A DNA stretch of 64,000 nucleotides from contig JAOPHQ010000666.1 of assembly GCA_030340625.1 (NCBI GenBank), forward strand, positions 1-64,000. The letters are read 5' to 3'. A program made the position numbers and the translations under genes. This stretch comes from Merluccius polli. Lineage: Eukaryota; Chordata; Actinopteri; Gadiformes; Merlucciidae. Within the stretch, counting starts at the first letter, position 1. Each line of letters begins with the position of its first letter. Shown one piece after another: positions 60,436-64,000 of this stretch. The notes under the pieces are model-generated. The model ran no database searches. It was not told the origin of the DNA and was given only the letters and a program-made list of their open reading frames with translations.

Positions 60436-61394
60436 CTACAGTGTGATGACAGTCCCCTCCTCCTCCAGGCTCCGCCTCCTCGCGGTGTGGTCCGGCGAGG
60501 GTGTGCTGGACGCCAGCCGGGGGGTAGAGCCGAACATCACGCCTGGGGGCTGGGCGTAGGGGTAGGGGTGAGTGTGGGCGTGGCTAGGCAGGGCGCCGTT
60601 GCTGTCAGGGAGGGAGGCATCGGAGGACGAGCGCAGGTTGAGGTGCGGCTCGTAGCGCGGCAACGCAGACAGGCTGTAGCTGTCATCCCCCCCGCCGCCG
60701 GCGACCGCGTCGATGACCAGGTCCTCCTCCTCCTCCTCGCTCTCCAGCTCCTCCCCCGGGGAGAAGTTCTGCAGGATGTGCGACGGCGCCTGGGCCACGC
60801 CCCCGCCGTAACCATAGTAACTGGCCCCGCTGTCGGAGGACCGCCCCGAGCTCCCGGACATCCCTCCCACCCCTCCTCCTCCCCCTCCTCCCCCCCGCAC
60901 CACATTGTTGCGTTGGTTGGCGGGCTTCACCGTGACGATGAGGTTGTGGCTGTTGGCGATCATCATGTCGGTCACCTGGTCCAGGGACTTCCCCACCACC
61001 TCGATGCCGTTCACCTCCAGCACCTCGTCGTTGACGGCCAGCAGCCCCGTGCCCTCGGCCAGACCCCCGGGGACCATGCGGGAGATGAAGATCCCCGGGA
61101 CTTTCTCCAGGCCGTGGGGGGTGACCCGCACGCTGGAGCCGTCGCGGATGTAGAAGCCCAGCGGCCGCTCCTGGCCGTGTTTGTAGAGGCGCACGCGCCG
61201 GTGCGTCTCGGGCAGGATGTCCACGTCGATGATGGACGAGACCGGCCGGAAGTCCCGGGGGAGGCTGATGAGGACGGCCGGGGGCTTGCGGCGCCCGCCG
61301 TCGGGCCGCAGCAGGACCGCAGACAGCACAGCGGTGGTGGCCGTCCGCTTCCGCGTCAGGGAGTCAGTGCCGAACGCCGAGTAGTCGGCCTCCT
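60436..61394 (-). CDS. pard6b: Partitioning defective 6 homolog beta, terminal exon
   Basis: Adaptor of the PAR3-PAR6-aPKC-CDC42 polarity complex at tight junctions and the apical cortex. The exon (acceptor CTCCAG|AGGAGG at 61394; 318 codons plus stop) encodes EADYSAFGTDSLTRKR, then the semi-CRIB (PRDFRPVSSIIDVDI) and the PDZ domain (LYKHGQERPLGFYIRDG to LIVTVKPANQRNN) with its PLGFYI carboxylate-binding loop, then a Gly/Ser-rich and acidic tail ending LEEEGTVITL. PDZ and CRIB are near identical to vertebrate PAR6 proteins; the C-terminal EEEGTVITL and the chromosome-20 neighbourhood favour PARD6B. The PB1 domain, which binds aPKC, must be in exons right of the window. Confidence 0.95.
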
Positions 61395-61551
61395 CTGGAG
61401 GAGGGGGAGAGGGGGAGTTTGTTCTGTGTCAATTCATTTATATTATTATAATAGTAATTATTATTACCATTTTATAGTTGTTATATACTAGCAGTTGTTA
61501 TGATGTTTTATTTACACTGAATTACACTGTCATGCCAATGAAGCATGAAAT

Positions 61552-61609
<58 letters not shown>

Positions 61610-63765
61610 ATTAATTATAAGATGATCATTCATCTCTCAAAGGCGCCATGCTGTGCTAATTAAAGCAGAGTGTTTAACCAGGAAGTCTGCTGTATTGCAT
61701 CATGGGAGTCATGTAGGTCAGAGGGTTGTGTTACAGAGCCTGGGGCCACACATACACAAACACACATACATAGACCCGCGGGCACAAACAAATAAGTACA
61801 TTATTACAGTTGCTGTCTACTATGCTGTAGGCTGAAAAGAAAAAGAGTAAGGTAAGGTTATGGGTGCAGCAGGTAAGGTTCTTGGACCTTGTCGCTCTGA
61901 TAGCAAGTGTAGCTACAGTGAAGCAGGCTAAACATTAACAGTGTGACTTTGAATCTGCCCCATGGTCCTCTTCTTCAGCCCAGGGTCCTGTACGTATAAA
62001 GAGGGCTGGAGTCTAGTAATGTTTAAAGAGTTGGTAGATAACAGCTGACCTCCCGACTGTATGGTTAATGAGTGAAGGGCTAGCTGTGGATTCAGAGACT
62101 AGAGGGCTTGTACATCAGAATGCATCATGGGATTTATTATTGGCGATACTCCGCCATATTGAGAGAATTTAAGAGAGTTGTAGTAGTACTGTAAAATCCT
62201 GAATCAACGTAAATATACCGTAACCTAGGCTAATAGACGTTGTTTTGCCACGTCTGGCATGAGAAACACTGTGGCAGTTTCAAACACAACAATGTCTCCC
62301 CATAATGACATATAATGATACGATTAATGACTAAACAATGACCAAGAAGCCATTCCTACTAACATAATAACTAACATTTCGCCATTGCAATGTGATGTCA
62401 CAATGTACAAGCCCTGTGGGAGGTATAGAGGAGAGGGAGGAGAGGAGAAGCCTGAAATCTCATCTGGTCTTGGTCTCAGGATTTGTGGTCATCTAGTCTG
62501 ACTAGTCTAATCCAGACTTGTCCCAGAAGGACTAGAGGACCCCAGAGGCCTTGACGTCAAGATAGTCTAGTGTTAAGGGTGTTTAGGGTGTTTGATGCCC
62601 AACTGAAAGGTTCTGGGATTGAACCCCAATGCCCCCTACCTGCTCATAGACATGTTTCTAAAAAATAATCATGTTGGGCTTAAAGAGTCTGCTAAATACT
62701 AAATGGTAATAGTCATAGTCTGCTGTGTGTGTGTGTGTGTGTGTGAGATGGGAAAGCATCCAGGTAGGCGATAAGGATTCCAGGTCTCAGGTCTTGACAG
62801 CCCCCCCCCCCCCCATCCCCTCCCTGAAAGCATAACAAAGCGTTGATTGTCCAATGAGAGAACAGCCGTATCGCCTTACAGTTCCCACCAGCTAGCTCGC
62901 TACGCACTCCTTCAGCCCCGAAGGTGTGCGTATCCCGCAAACACTCTGACAAAAACAGACTGTCCCCTCCACCCTGGTCCCTGAAGACCCTAAACACAAC
63001 ACACACACACACCTCACATTTTATATCCTGTTATATCATTTTAAGGACCTCATAATAGTCCCTATATGTCCAGAAGAAACAGCAGGTTCAAACACACCTA
63101 TGAAGGTAACCTGTTGAACGAAGCTAGGAATTAAACAGCATTAGATTGACCCTTAAACATAACCTGAAAGGTTATGTTTGTCAGGCTGACACATTACATA
63201 ATAGTAACCTAGGGAATTACCTCTTCTGGTCACCTGTAGTGGGGGGCGGGGTCACAGAGCACACCTGTGTGTTATCATATGTACAGGTATGTCGTGTGAC
63301 TCTTATCAGCCTGTTAACGTGTAAACACTGACTCACCCACCAGGAAGAGAGAGATCACTATTCATGGGAGCCTCCCTTAGTCATGGGGGAGCTGCGAAGG
63401 ACAAACCTTACCAGCAAACAGCAGGTCTCAGGTGACCTCACCTGTTCAGGTAACTGGCAGCGTTGTTTTGGTGGTGGTGGTGTGATGTTTTTGTATTAAA
63501 GGGCCCTAATTTCACCATTAGGTGATCAGCCATTACAAGACATTTCAAACAAAGGGGATGGTTAGTTATTATGTTAGTTATTGTTATTGACAGTAGACTT
63601 CAGGTGAGGTATTCTGTAGACAGAGGCGACCAGTGAGTCACCATCGCCTTCATAAGACCCATGGAACAGAGACAGGTAAACATAGAGTGAGAGACATAGA
63701 GAATGCATGACAGAAAGAGAGGGACACATACAGGCCGAGAGAGATACAGAATGAACGAGGGGGGG

Positions 63766-63808
<43 letters not shown>

Positions 63809-64000
63809 TGGGGCCCACTACAGTGAAAGATTTGTGGAAAGGCATTTTGGGTAATGTAGGAATGTACTTCTACTACTACTGTCATTAAGACACTATATCT
63901 ACCATTATTAGAGATATCTCTACCACTACTACTATTAGAGTACTAATACTACTACTGATACTACTACTATTACTACTACCACGAGTACTTCTGTCGGCAC
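61395..64000 (-). other. pard6b: pard6b intron (partial)
   Basis: No exon was recognised up to the window edge. It contains GA arrays (61555-61606, 63763-63805), a SINE-like copy (62577-62712), a TG array (62722-62745) and CTACTA repeats at the end. Confidence 0.6.
62577..62712 (+). repeat. tRNA-headed SINE-like copy
   Basis: GGTTCTGGGATTGAACCCCA (damaged B box) and ATGCCCCCTACCTGCTCATA precede a tail AAGAGTCTGCTAAATACTAA of the L2-type. Confidence 0.6.

Noticed and set aside
60271..61491. 406-codon + strand frame opposite the pard6b exon
   Set aside because: Shadow of a GC-rich coding exon; the reverse strand gives a clear CRIB-PDZ protein.

Overview
The window is vertebrate nuclear DNA, almost certainly from a ray-finned (teleost) fish. 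Genes are split by GT-AG introns, coding sequence is a small part of the total, and most of the rest is DNA transposons, SINE-like copies, minisatellites and very many long (CA)n/(TG)n arrays. Such a density of dinucleotide repeats is well known in cod-like fishes (Gadiformes), so I suggest a gadiform as a low-to-moderate confidence inference.

Four conserved protein genes can be read. From left to right: (1) the last two coding exons of cox4i2 (cytochrome c oxidase subunit 4 isoform 2) on + at 921-1504, with its poly(A) signal at 1701; (2) bcl2l1 (Bcl-xL) on -, two coding exons at 20062-20676 and 4940-5083 split by a 15-kb repeat-filled intron, convergent with cox4i2 as in mammals; (3) arfgef2 (BIG2, a Sec7 guanine-nucleotide exchange factor for ARF GTPases) on -, 25702-55806, for which I built a 38-exon model whose 5664 coding bases stay in frame throughout (1887 aa); (4) the last exon of pard6b (PAR-6 beta) on -, 60436-61394, with its first exons beyond the right edge. 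All four human orthologues lie on chromosome 20, so this is a conserved but compacted block. The genes are not functionally linked: respiration, apoptosis control, trans-Golgi/endosome trafficking and cell polarity.

The accessory content is the more unusual part. Intron 4 of arfgef2 holds a complete hAT transposon (47623-50983) with perfect 8-bp target duplications, matching 17-bp terminal repeats and a spliced 609-aa transposase that keeps its catalytic acidic residues. A 338-bp internally deleted derivative of it sits in intron 25 with its own perfect 8-bp duplication. A related empty site is present at 36268. Three more hAT-type non-autonomous elements, two TTAA-target elements (one with a THAP-like remnant) and a tRNA-headed SINE family are also present.

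Several arfgef2 splice sites have been copied into neighbouring intron sequence by tandem repeats (exons 8, 12, 14, 18, and the acceptor of exon 36). Several other junctions abut long TG or CA arrays. Regulatory sequence is suggested by CpG-rich segments at 22400-23130 (bcl2l1), 23800-23960 (ZNF143-, CRE- and RFX-like sites; gene unclear) and 55450-56050 (arfgef2).
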